Source of the DNA: Betaproteobacteria bacterium
GTDB taxonomy: Bacteria; Pseudomonadota; Gammaproteobacteria; Burkholderiales; SG8-39
NCBI GenBank assembly: GCA_009693435.1
Contig: SHXF01000172.1
Location: forward strand, 1 to 5,421
Direction: 5' to 3'
Length of the DNA stretch: 5,421 nucleotides
Shown here: positions 1 through 5,421 of the stretch, one piece after another
Layout of the letters: each line of letters starts with the position of its first letter
Position numbering within the stretch: position 1 is the stretch's first letter
Position numbers and translations under genes: made by a program
Notes under the pieces: model-generated
Databases searched by the model: none
What the model saw: only the letters and a program-made list of their open reading frames with translations
What the model was told of the DNA's origin: nothing

Positions 1-48
1 GATCGCTATCTGGTAGCGTTCGTCTTGGGTGAGGTGTGTGTAGTTCAT
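1..48 (-). CDS. IS30-family transposase, N-terminal fragment cut by window edge
   Basis: The reverse complement opens with ATG at 48 and reads MNYTHLTQDERYQIAI up to the window edge. This closely matches the N-terminal start of IS30-family DDE transposases, whose opening helix-turn-helix region typically reads like (M)xYTHLTxxERYQI. In this family the N-terminal domain binds the terminal inverted repeats and a C-terminal DDE domain carries out strand transfer; none of the catalytic domain is in this window. No strong Shine-Dalgarno sequence is seen; AAGG lies directly against the ATG. Only 16 codons are visible, so it cannot be said whether the full gene is intact. The family call rests on this short but characteristic motif. 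Confidence 0.85.
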   Translation of the reverse strand, partial: MNYTHLTQDERYQIAI

Positions 49-120
49 CCTTGGCAACTTTGACTTGGTGGTCGAGGGGCTCGGATGCTATCGCACCTCG
101 CCCACCCAACCTGTTAATCA

Positions 121-144
121 GAGTTGCACTTCGAATTTGAACTC
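121..144. repeat. Imperfect palindrome, probable IS terminal inverted repeat
   Basis: Arms GAGTT (121-125) and AACTC (140-144) are perfect complements, and the centre TTCGAA (130-135) is itself palindromic on the same axis. In total 9 of 12 base pairs match. It is a probable binding site for the IS30-type transposase at the element end. Assignment as the terminal repeat is inferred from position, since the partner end is not present. Confidence 0.5.
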
Positions 145-160
145 GCGCTACCTTCTGCTC

Positions 161-169
161 TGCTATGAT
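161..169 (+). promoter_or_regulatory. Extended -10 promoter candidate for the LOG gene
   Basis: TGCTATGAT at 161-169 is an extended -10 element (TGn followed by TATGAT, 5 of 6 matches to TATAAT), 33 bases before the LOG start codon. Extended -10 promoters can work with a poor -35. The nearest -35-like hexamer, TTGAAC at 137-142, is inside the probable insertion sequence end but is 21 bases away, longer than the usual 16-18. Transcription would begin near 176. Confidence 0.45.
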
Positions 170-202
170 TTATTTATCCTCTGAACCCGCACAGGAATCC
201 AC

Positions 203-1009
203 ATGCCCGCCACCATACCCAAAGCCTACAGCAATGAAGCGTTTCTCAACAGCCGTGATGGACGCGCGCTGCGCATACTCGCCGAGTACCTCGAGCCGAA
301 AAGCCGCTTTGATCGTGAGCATGTCGACGACACCATCGTGTTCATGGGCTCCGCGCGCACACTGTCACGCGAGCAAGCCGAGGCTGCACTCAAAAAGGCG
401 GAGGCTGAAGGCGGCGATCTCACCGCCGCGCGCATGGCACTAAAAATGTCCGCGTATTACGAGGCCGCGCACAACCTCGCGTTGCGCCTGACGCAATGGT
501 CCAAGGCGCTCGACAGCATCGAGAAACGCTTCGTGGTGTGCACCGGCGGCGGCCCCGGCATCATGGAGGCTGCGAACCGCGGCGCCTCCGCAGCGCGCGG
601 CGTGAATGTGGGCCTCACTATCTCGCTGCCGATGGAGGAATTCGACAACCCTTACATCACACGCGGGCTGGCGTTTCACTTCCATTATTTTTTCATGCGC
701 AAATTCTGGTTCTACTACCTCGCCAAAGCCGTGATCGTGTTCCCCGGCGGCTTTGGCACGCTCGACGAATTGTTTGAACTGCTCACGCTGGTGCAAACGC
801 GCAAGATGAAAAAGCCCATGCCGATCGTGCTGTTCGGCACCGAGTACTGGAGCCAGGTCGTCGATTTCGACGCGCTGGTGCGCCACGGCATGATCAACGC
901 TGCCGACGTGTCGCTGGTGCATCGCACCGACTCGGTGGATGATGCCTATGACTACCTCGTCAAACGCCTGACCGAGGACGCGCTCGGGCGGCCTGGGCTA
1001 ATGCTGTAG
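203..1009 (+). CDS. LOG family (TIGR00730-type) Rossmann-fold protein, probable nucleoside 5'-monophosphate phosphoribohydrolase
   Basis: This 268-residue cytoplasmic protein carries the two hallmark motifs of the LOG/'lysine decarboxylase-like' family: GGGPGIMEAANRGA at residues 115-128 and PGGFGTLDELFE at 181-192, the latter matching PGGxGTxxE. Family members with demonstrated activity cleave the N-glycosidic bond of nucleoside 5'-monophosphates, including cytokinin ribotides, releasing the base and ribose 5-phosphate. The old name lysine decarboxylase is a misannotation. The protein is longer than the minimal LOG of about 190 residues because of an N-terminal extension and an Ala/Glu-rich helical stretch at about 53-95 before the Rossmann core, so its substrate is not fixed by the motifs. 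The ATG at 203 is preceded by AGGA at 193-196 with good spacing. It appears monocistronic, with an insertion sequence end just upstream. Cytokinin activation specifically is not implied. Confidence 0.9.
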   Translation: MPATIPKAYSNEAFLNSRDGRALRILAEYLEPKSRFDREHVDDTIVFMGSARTLSREQAEAALKKAEAEGGDLTAARMALKMSAYYEAAHNLALRLTQWSKALDSIEKRFVVCTGGGPGIMEAANRGASAARGVNVGLTISLPMEEFDNPYITRGLAFHFHYFFMRKFWFYYLAKAVIVFPGGFGTLDELFELLTLVQTRKMKKPMPIVLFGTEYWSQVVDFDALVRHGMINAADVSLVHRTDSVDDAYDYLVKRLTEDALGRPGLML

Positions 1010-1507
1010 TGCGCCACACCATGTCGGGCTGTGCGTCGACGAAGCGGCGGTTAGGGCATCATTACACCGAATGCTTTGCACGCAGTTCTTATGCCGCCAT
1101 CGATAGAGGCAATCGGAACTGCCAGCCGTCGAGCAAGCTCGAAATAAACCACATCATACCCTTGCAAGTGATACCGATGGCATCAAGTACAATGCGTTCA
1201 GCGGGCATAGCGCGCCGCGCGGACTTCCTTGAGATACGCTCGACCCGGTTTGCCCGTGCGCGGATGTTTCTCGCGCCGCATCGCACTCAGCAATAACGAC
1301 GCCGCACGCTGGCGCGACGTGCGAGATTTCGCCGGCGCCGCGCGCAATAAGTAAACACCTTGCACCAGCGGAATTCTGATGAGTTTATCCGGGGCATTCA
1401 TGAGAGTAATCTACGTTGTCGTTATTCGTCTGGAAAGTTTATTGTCGCGTTGTTCGGCATTCTAGCAATGGTTCGCGCCAGCGGGTGACGTCCGCAAGCG
1501 CCTCAGC
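1010..1507. other. 498-base intergenic gap between convergent genes, no convincing gene
   Basis: This stretch separates the 3' ends of the LOG gene and the ThDP enzyme gene. Several open frames overlap one another here on both strands, all arginine-rich and without recognisable domains or good ribosome binding sites. A 14-base near-palindrome (TCGAGC, AA, GCTCGA) sits at 1129-1142 but its two-base loop and lack of a T run argue against a terminator. No clear hairpin plus T-tract terminator was found for either flanking gene. It may be decayed coding sequence or ordinary spacer. Confidence 0.6.
1198..1401 (-). CDS. Doubtful small arginine/lysine-rich protein
   Basis: This 67-codon frame starts with ATG at 1401 and is bounded upstream by an in-frame TAG three codons before it, so no longer version exists. 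The product is strongly basic: it begins MNAPDKLIRIPLVQGVYLLR and then is rich in Arg, Lys and Ala to the end, with no signal peptide or membrane segment and no motif that I recognise. No Shine-Dalgarno sequence is present upstream of the ATG. It competes with overlapping open frames on the plus strand, none better. It lies downstream of the ThDP enzyme gene on the same strand, 106 bases past its stop. It is more likely a chance frame or a remnant than a working gene, and is recorded only because it is the most protein-like frame in the gap. Confidence 0.2.
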   Translation of the reverse strand: MNAPDKLIRIPLVQGVYLLRAAPAKSRTSRQRAASLLLSAMRREKHPRTGKPGRAYLKEVRAARYAR

Positions 1508-3163
1508 TTAGCCGCGCCCCACCCAGCCGCCATGCACCGGATGATGCGAGCAGATGAACTCCAGAAAGGCCGGCCGGCCTTTCGCGTTTTCTGCGAGCGC
1601 GCGCTTTAACGCGGGAATGACTTCCGACGGCTCGGTGACATCTTCGCCGTGCAATCCGACGGCCCGCGCCATCGCCGCCATGCAGGCGGTGCCATGATCG
1701 GACACCTTCCAGGTGTGGGGATCGTGCCCGCCTCCCCAAAAACCAGGCCCGTATCCGGAATAGCCGCCGTTGTTGATGTGGATGACAGTGATGCCGATTT
1801 TGTAACGCGTCAGCGCCTCGAAGTTGCCCATCATGTAGCACACGCCCGCGTCACCGGTGATGCATACGCACTGCCGGTCGGGAAAGGCGAGTTTGGCGCC
1901 GATGGCGCCCGCCAGACTGAAGCCCAGCGTCGACACATTGCCCCAGCCGAGATGGCCGCGCGGGATCTGCGCCTCGTACACGGTGCTGGTTTGATCGCGC
2001 GTGTTGCCGGAGTCCGCGGTGACAAACGACGCCTTGGGGTCGAGCACCTTCATCAGGCCGCCGATGACGCGGTAGGGGTTCATCGGCTTTTCATCCGACT
2101 CCATAAAAGGACGGAACTTGTCGAGGAACACCTGCTTGGCTGCGCGCACCTCTTCGACCACCGCCGCATTCTTGCGCGCGCCGCCGGCCTGCTTCGCGAA
2201 CTCGTCGATAAGCGCGCGCAGCGTGAGTTTGGCATCACCGATCACCGCGTGACGCGTCTCGTAACTGCGGTTGATGTCGAGCATGTCCACCGTACATTGC
2301 ACGATCACCTTCTTTTCCGGATCGGGAATCGCATGGCTGAAGCGGTTGGGAAACAGACTGGACCCAATCGAGAACAGGAGATCGCACTTATTCAAAAAAT
2401 GCGCGGCATGCGAGCCACGCACGCCCACCGACAGCGCATGATTCTCGGGGAACGTGCCTTTGGCCTTGAGCGTGGTGAGTACCGGCGCCTGCACCATCTC
2501 GGCGAACTGCAGCAACTCGGCAGTGGCATCGGCGTAGTAGACCCCTTCACCGACAAACAACAGCGGGTCCTTCGCCGCCAGCAATGCTTTGACCGCCGCT
2601 TTAACGTCGTCCGGATCGGGGCCGGCGCGCCAGCCTTTCACCGGCACATAAGGGTGTTGCGTTTCCTCGTATTCGCCAAGGTCGCGCGGCACGATAAGCA
2701 GTACCGGACCAGGCCGGCCCGAGCGCAGATGCGTAAAGGCGCGGCGCATATAGTCCGGCACCAGCTCGGCGCGATCGATGGTGCCGACCCACTTGGTCAC
2801 CGGCTTCAACGCCTCGGCCATGTTGTAATGCGTGTGCCGGCTCGCGCCTTGACTCACACCTTCGGTAATTACCAGCAGCGGCGATGAATCCTCCCACGCC
2901 TGCGCGATAGCGCCATACGCCATCTGGATGCCCGCCGCGTTGAGGTTGGCCATCACCGTGCATACGCCAATGCGCTTGCCGCAGGTCACGCGCGAAAACG
3001 CGTCGGCAACCGCCACCGCGAAGCGTTCCTCACCCATCATCAGGATTGGCATGCCCTCTTCGCCGAGCGCGTTGTTGACGTGATTGGTGGGAAAGCAACT
3101 TACCCATGGAACGCCCTCAGCCTTCAGTATCCGCGCAATGCCATTCGCCGCTTTTATTTTCAT
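1508..3163 (-). CDS. Thiamine diphosphate-dependent enzyme, acetolactate synthase-like
   Basis: This 551-residue protein has the three-domain plan of the acetolactate synthase/pyruvate decarboxylase/oxalyl-CoA decarboxylase superfamily: PYR domain about 1-170, central domain about 185-325, PP domain about 360-540. The ThDP/Mg motif runs from G437-D438 to N465, with exactly the 27-residue spacing between D438 and N465 seen in acetolactate synthases; its third residue is Ala instead of Gly, a position also variable in oxalyl-CoA decarboxylase. The cofactor-activating glutamate aligns with E46 in GEERFAVAVADAFSR. The GPGxTN motif of true acetolactate synthases is replaced by AAGIQM at 76-81, so branched-chain amino acid synthesis is unlikely; a 2-oxo acid decarboxylase or carboligase is more plausible, substrate unknown. 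The ATG at 3163 is preferred over an in-frame GTG at 3202 because a good ribosome binding site precedes it and similarity begins there. Confidence 0.88.
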   Translation of the reverse strand: MKIKAANGIARILKAEGVPWVSCFPTNHVNNALGEEGMPILMMGEERFAVAVADAFSRVTCGKRIGVCTVMANLNAAGIQMAYGAIAQAWEDSSPLLVITEGVSQGASRHTHYNMAEALKPVTKWVGTIDRAELVPDYMRRAFTHLRSGRPGPVLLIVPRDLGEYEETQHPYVPVKGWRAGPDPDDVKAAVKALLAAKDPLLFVGEGVYYADATAELLQFAEMVQAPVLTTLKAKGTFPENHALSVGVRGSHAAHFLNKCDLLFSIGSSLFPNRFSHAIPDPEKKVIVQCTVDMLDINRSYETRHAVIGDAKLTLRALIDEFAKQAGGARKNAAVVEEVRAAKQVFLDKFRPFMESDEKPMNPYRVIGGLMKVLDPKASFVTADSGNTRDQTSTVYEAQIPRGHLGWGNVSTLGFSLAGAIGAKLAFPDRQCVCITGDAGVCYMMGNFEALTRYKIGITVIHINNGGYSGYGPGFWGGGHDPHTWKVSDHGTACMAAMARAVGLHGEDVTEPSEVIPALKRALAENAKGRPAFLEFICSHHPVHGGWVGRG

Positions 3164-3168
3164 GATGG

Positions 3169-3175
3169 TTCTCCC
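3169..3175 (-). promoter_or_regulatory. Ribosome binding site fixing the ThDP enzyme start
   Basis: Read on the minus strand this is GGGAGAA, five bases before ATG at 3163 (seven from the GGAG core). It supports that ATG over the in-frame GTG at 3202, which would add 13 residues without family resemblance. Confidence 0.7.
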
Positions 3176-3239
3176 AGGAAGATTGAGGCCTGCATTGACC
3201 ACAGTTTAGAAGAGAATCGGGAATCCAGCCAGAGCATAC

Positions 3240-3254
3240 CCGATGTTAGATCGG
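3240..3254. promoter_or_regulatory. Short inverted repeat in divergent spacer, possible operator
   Basis: CCGAT (3240-3244) and ATCGG (3250-3254) are perfect complements around a five-base centre. It lies between the divergent ThDP enzyme and zinc-ribbon genes, 77 bases upstream of the former's start, where a regulator could bind. With five-base arms it could be chance; no regulator gene lies in the window. Confidence 0.3.
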
Positions 3255-3264
3255 CGGATTAAAT

Positions 3265-3280
3265 CGCGATATAGTTCGCG
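3265..3280 (+). promoter_or_regulatory. Inverted repeat enclosing a -10-like hexamer, candidate promoter/operator for the zinc-ribbon gene
   Basis: CGCGA (3265-3269) and TCGCG (3276-3280) form a perfect inverted repeat whose six-base centre, TATAGT (3270-3275), resembles a -10 element (5 of 6 matches to TATAAT) for the plus strand, 50 bases upstream of the zinc-ribbon start codon. A convincing -35 is absent; TTAGAT at 3246-3251 has 18-base spacing but matches poorly. A repressor bound at the repeat would cover the -10. This is inference from arrangement. Confidence 0.35.
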
Positions 3281-3325
3281 CATGATCAAAGCACCGCCTA
3301 TTTGCCGAAACCTGAAAGAAAAACC

Positions 3326-3646
3326 ATGAGTAAGCCAGAACCGCTGTTCCCGTCCGCCGCCAACTGCCCTGAGTGCGGCAAGAAAATTCGCATCAAGTGG
3401 GCCTTGCCGCGCGAAGTGTCTGCCGGGCTCAGTGGACTGGGACGCATGAAATGCCTGCATTGCGGAGCCAACCACGTGCGTGCGGTCGGCCCGGAAGATG
3501 CCATTCAGGAAACATCCCGCATGTTCGCCCTGCAATACCATCAGGCCTGCGGCCACGATCATGGCCACGAGGGCCACGATCACAATCACGGCGTTGCTAT
3601 CATTCCCGGCAACGACACGTTCGCTTATATCAAACTGCCGGGGTAA
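3326..3646 (+). CDS. Small zinc-ribbon protein with histidine-rich stretch, function unknown
   Basis: This 106-residue cytoplasmic protein has two CxxC knuckles, C14/C17 (NCPECGKK) and C43/C46 (KCLHCGAN), spaced like a zinc ribbon. A second metal-binding-looking stretch follows: C75 and then H77, H79, H81, H84, H86 and H88 alternating with Asp, Glu, Gly and Asn (HQACGHDHGHEGHDHNHG). Such His/Asp runs bind zinc or nickel in metal transporters and metallochaperones. No signal peptide or membrane segment is visible. I do not recognise the family; metal buffering or delivery, or a zinc-ribbon adaptor, are possible but unproven. ATG at 3326 has only a weak purine-rich GAAAG upstream; a TTG at 3302 would add eight charged residues. 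It is divergent from the ThDP enzyme and ends 22 bases from the stop of the convergent MlrC-family gene. Confidence 0.75.
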   Translation: MSKPEPLFPSAANCPECGKKIRIKWALPREVSAGLSGLGRMKCLHCGANHVRAVGPEDAIQETSRMFALQYHQACGHDHGHEGHDHNHGVAIIPGNDTFAYIKLPG

Positions 3647-3668
3647 AAAACCGTCGAGGAAGTCGCTG

Positions 3669-5195
3669 TTAGGCCGCCACAGGCGCCTGCCAGCGGGTAT
3701 CGAGATCCAGCGGCCACACCGGGCGCGGTATGCGCTTCCACGCGTATCGTTCGAGTACGGGGGAGGTCAGACCTGCGGCATCGACCTCGATGATGCGTTC
3801 GTCGGGGTACCAGGTGTCGATACCGGCACGAAAGTGACCGCGCGATTTCACCACCAGCGAGGAAAAGTCGCCGACGTCCAAGCCGAAGGTTTCGAAAAAC
3901 ACCGGGTCCGCGCACTGGATGCGGCGTGAACACAGCACCATGGTGAGGCCGCCGACGCGAATGGCCGCGGACGGGCCTAGGTGTACCGTGCGCCCCGCGT
4001 AGACGCCGCGCCGCCCGACGACCACGCCGTCAGAGAGAGCGAGCACCGTTGCTTCGATGGGCACAGCACGCCCGTAGACATCGGCGCGCCCTTCGTTGAG
4101 TGTCATTTGCACGCTGGCACCTGCCCCCGCGGCATGGCAGCGCGCCGCTGCTGCGGGATCGACGAAGTTACCAAGCAGCACGCGTTCGACGCGTTCGGCT
4201 AAGAGCCGCTCGAGGATATCAGTGGTATTGCCGCGTCCGCCGCCGCCCGGATTGTCGGCGACATCGGCGAGGCAGACCGCCGTGCGCTCACCCTTGCGGC
4301 CCGCCTGCGCGGCGCGCGCGATGGCGTCGTTCAGCGGCGTGAGCTGCACGCGGAAGCGCTCGCGCCCGGCCCACGCGAATTCGGCGATCTGCTTCGCGAG
4401 CGCCTTCGGCTTGTCGCCGCGTCCGTAGACAAGAATCGTGATACCGCCCTCGCGCACGTCGCCAAATACAAAACCGCCGAGTATCGACACCACCGGCAAC
4501 TCGGGGCTGATGTGCCGCTGGCCCTCGGTAATCATGTCGGCATAGGCGCCGCGTGCAGTGAGCAGTGTCACCGACGGTGGCATGATCGGCATGCGGATGA
4601 AGGTCTTCTCCCAGCGTTCGCCGGCGAGCAGACGGCGCATCAGCGTAGCCGCCTCCTCGCCGCGCTCACGCCGGTCGACATGCGGGTTGGTGCGATAGGA
4701 AAGTATGCAGTCGGCGCAATCAAACATGCGGCGCGAAATATTGGCGTGCAGATCCACGGTGGACAGCACCGGCACATGGGGGCCTGCCGCCTCGCGCACA
4801 AGCGCGTACAGCGCGCCGTCGGGATCCTCAGCGGCGGAAGCAGTCATCGCGCCGTGATTGCAGATATAGATGGCATCGAACGGCCCCGCCGCCGCGAGCA
4901 GGGTTCGCATGCGTGCGAGCGTGGCATCGATGAAGCGCTGATCAGCCGGGCCGCCCGGTTCAGTGCCGGTGATGAGTATCGGCACCGGCTCCCAAGGGCC
5001 GCTGGCGTTCATGACCTCGACAAAGCCGGGAATCTCCCCCGGCATCGCGGGCGCGGGCTGCGCGGCTTCAGCGAGCATCGCTGCGCCCTCGAAGTAACAC
5101 GAATTGCGGAAATCTTCCTCGGTGGATACCGGGGCAAACGCGTTGCTCTCGAGATGAATGCCGAGCAGGGCGACGCGCGGGCAGCTTGTGGTCAT
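3669..5195 (-). CDS. M81 family (MlrC-like) metallopeptidase/amidohydrolase
   Basis: This 508-residue protein spans a full M81/MlrC protein: N-terminal MlrC domain about 1-295 and C-terminal MlrC domain about 305-490. It begins with the family-type opening ALLGIHLESNAFAP (residues 9-22). Candidate metal ligands are D148 and H150 in the DLH motif and H172 in NPHVD, positions comparable to the zinc site proposed for MlrC of microcystin-degrading sphingomonads. NHGAM (113-117), DNPGGGG (314-320) and VKSRGHFRAG (449-458) are further conserved landmarks. MlrC itself cleaves the linear tetrapeptide product of microcystin breakdown, but most homologues lie in unrelated bacteria and their substrates are unknown, so microcystin degradation should not be inferred. 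The ATG at 5195 is preceded by AGGGAG (minus strand, 5203-5208) at ideal spacing. The upstream gene on the same strand ends about 100 bases away, so co-transcription is possible. No signal peptide is evident. Confidence 0.92.
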   Translation of the reverse strand: MTTSCPRVALLGIHLESNAFAPVSTEEDFRNSCYFEGAAMLAEAAQPAPAMPGEIPGFVEVMNASGPWEPVPILITGTEPGGPADQRFIDATLARMRTLLAAAGPFDAIYICNHGAMTASAAEDPDGALYALVREAAGPHVPVLSTVDLHANISRRMFDCADCILSYRTNPHVDRRERGEEAATLMRRLLAGERWEKTFIRMPIMPPSVTLLTARGAYADMITEGQRHISPELPVVSILGGFVFGDVREGGITILVYGRGDKPKALAKQIAEFAWAGRERFRVQLTPLNDAIARAAQAGRKGERTAVCLADVADNPGGGGRGNTTDILERLLAERVERVLLGNFVDPAAAARCHAAGAGASVQMTLNEGRADVYGRAVPIEATVLALSDGVVVGRRGVYAGRTVHLGPSAAIRVGGLTMVLCSRRIQCADPVFFETFGLDVGDFSSLVVKSRGHFRAGIDTWYPDERIIEVDAAGLTSPVLERYAWKRIPRPVWPLDLDTRWQAPVAA

Positions 5196-5247
5196 TGGTA
5201 TGCTCCCTCTATCTTATTGAGTCTTACGTATCTGTGTGACATTTTTT

Positions 5248-5270
5248 CCCTCATCCCAACCCTTCTCGCG
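5248..5270. repeat. Possible truncated copy of a CCCTCATCCCAACCCTTCTC-type dispersed repeat
   Basis: The plus strand at 5248-5267 reads CCCTCATCCCAACCCTTCTC, close to one arm of a palindromic intergenic repeat common in proteobacterial genomes, in which this arm is normally followed by its complement. Here the sequence passes straight into a G run (5270-5275) and the second arm is missing, so it looks like a half copy. The identification is from memory of the consensus, not from comparison. Confidence 0.35.
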
Positions 5271-5296
5271 GGGGGCATCGGCATCTACACATCTTT

Positions 5297-5419
5297 TTAT
5301 GGCCCATGCCGGTTTGGAAAGACAAATTGTGCATATTGTTTGAGTTGATCGATATCATAATGTTCAAGCAGCGTCAGAGTCGAAAGCAACAGCCACAGTC
5401 CTGCGAGCAAGGCGGGCGC
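5297..5419 (-). CDS. C-terminal fragment of a probable membrane protein, cut by window edge
   Basis: On the minus strand one frame is open from the window edge to TAA at 5297-5299, giving 40 visible residues. They start with a hydrophobic run (APALLAGLWLLLSTLTLL) long enough to be a membrane helix, followed by a polar tail EHYDIDQLKQYAQFVFPNRHGP. The other two minus-strand frames close early, and the composition (hydrophobic helix, then aromatic and charged tail) is coding-like. The family cannot be named from this much. It lies 101 bases upstream of the MlrC-family start on the same strand; M81 genes often neighbour transporter genes, so a transporter component is a reasonable but untested guess. 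Confidence 0.6.
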   Translation of the reverse strand, partial: APALLAGLWLLLSTLTLLEHYDIDQLKQYAQFVFPNRHGP

Positions 5420-5421
5420 GG

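Larger units (their letters stand above)
1..147 (-). mobile_element. End of an IS30-family insertion sequence (upstream, transposase-start side)
   Basis: The transposase start at 48 is followed, going outward, by about 100 bases of non-coding sequence that ends in a 24-base imperfect palindrome at 121-144 (arms GAGTT and AACTC around a central TTCGAA). Sequences of this kind, with a TTGCACTT-like core, recall the terminal inverted repeats of IS30-like elements, so the element boundary is placed near 147. The exact edge is uncertain by several bases because the other end, and therefore the matching inverted repeat and the short target duplication, lie outside the window. The host sequence resumes just before the LOG gene promoter region. 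Confidence 0.6.

Noticed and set aside
1009..1296. Plus-strand frame overlapping the LOG stop (TAGTG), containing an HNH-like phrase NHIIPL
   Set aside because: Only that short phrase resembles an HNH nuclease; the zinc-finger cysteines and other HNH residues are missing, the start is GTG without a ribosome binding site, and the composition is not protein-like.
1649..2887. Long plus-strand open frame (412 codons) antisense to the ThDP enzyme gene
   Set aside because: It is a mirror of the strongly supported minus-strand gene; its product is Arg/His-rich with no recognisable domain, as expected from a GC-rich antisense frame.
3164..3202. GTG at 3202 as the ThDP enzyme start
   Set aside because: It would add 13 residues unlike the family, whereas ATG at 3163 has a good ribosome binding site and the family similarity begins there.
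3644..3668. Terminator between the convergent zinc-ribbon and MlrC-family genes
   Set aside because: There is an A6 run on the plus strand (T6 on the minus strand), but I could not find a stable hairpin next to it in either direction.
3669..5195. Microcystin degradation locus because of the MlrC family match
   Set aside because: No mlrA, mlrB or mlrD-like neighbours are seen in the window, and M81 homologues are widespread in bacteria that do not degrade microcystin.
4512..5348. Plus-strand open frame (278 codons) antisense to the MlrC-family gene
   Set aside because: It runs across the conserved MlrC N-terminal domain coding sequence and then through the upstream spacer; no domain or ribosome binding site supports it.

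Overview
The window looks like a chromosomal segment of a GC-rich proteobacterium, most likely a betaproteobacterium of the Burkholderiales type. This is an inference from codon usage, from the family mix (LOG protein, acetolactate-synthase-like ThDP enzyme, MlrC/M81 protein) and from an IS30-type insertion sequence end. No rRNA, tRNA, CRISPR array or phage module is visible.

Layout from left to right. Positions 1-48 hold, on the minus strand, the first 16 codons of an IS30-family transposase whose remainder lies outside the window. The end of that insertion sequence probably falls near position 147. A LOG-family nucleotide phosphoribohydrolase-like gene (203-1009, +) starts about 55 bases beyond that end, with an extended -10 promoter candidate between. 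A 498-base gap follows with no convincing gene. Next is a ThDP-dependent, acetolactate-synthase-like enzyme (1508-3163, -). A 162-base divergent spacer with two short inverted repeats separates it from a small zinc-ribbon protein with a histidine-rich stretch (3326-3646, +). Only 22 bases past that gene's stop, running towards it, ends an MlrC/M81-family protein gene (3669-5195, -). At the right edge, the last 40 codons of a probable membrane protein (5297-5419, -) enter the window about 100 bases upstream of the MlrC start.

The ThDP enzyme and the MlrC protein are both catabolic-looking enzymes on the same strand, and the partial membrane protein may belong with the MlrC gene. A shared small-molecule degradation role is plausible, but the opposite-strand zinc-ribbon gene breaks any single operon. 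The least familiar item is that zinc-ribbon/histidine-rich protein. The ThDP enzyme also departs clearly from standard acetolactate synthases in one conserved motif. I do not see strong evidence for a wholly new multi-gene system here.
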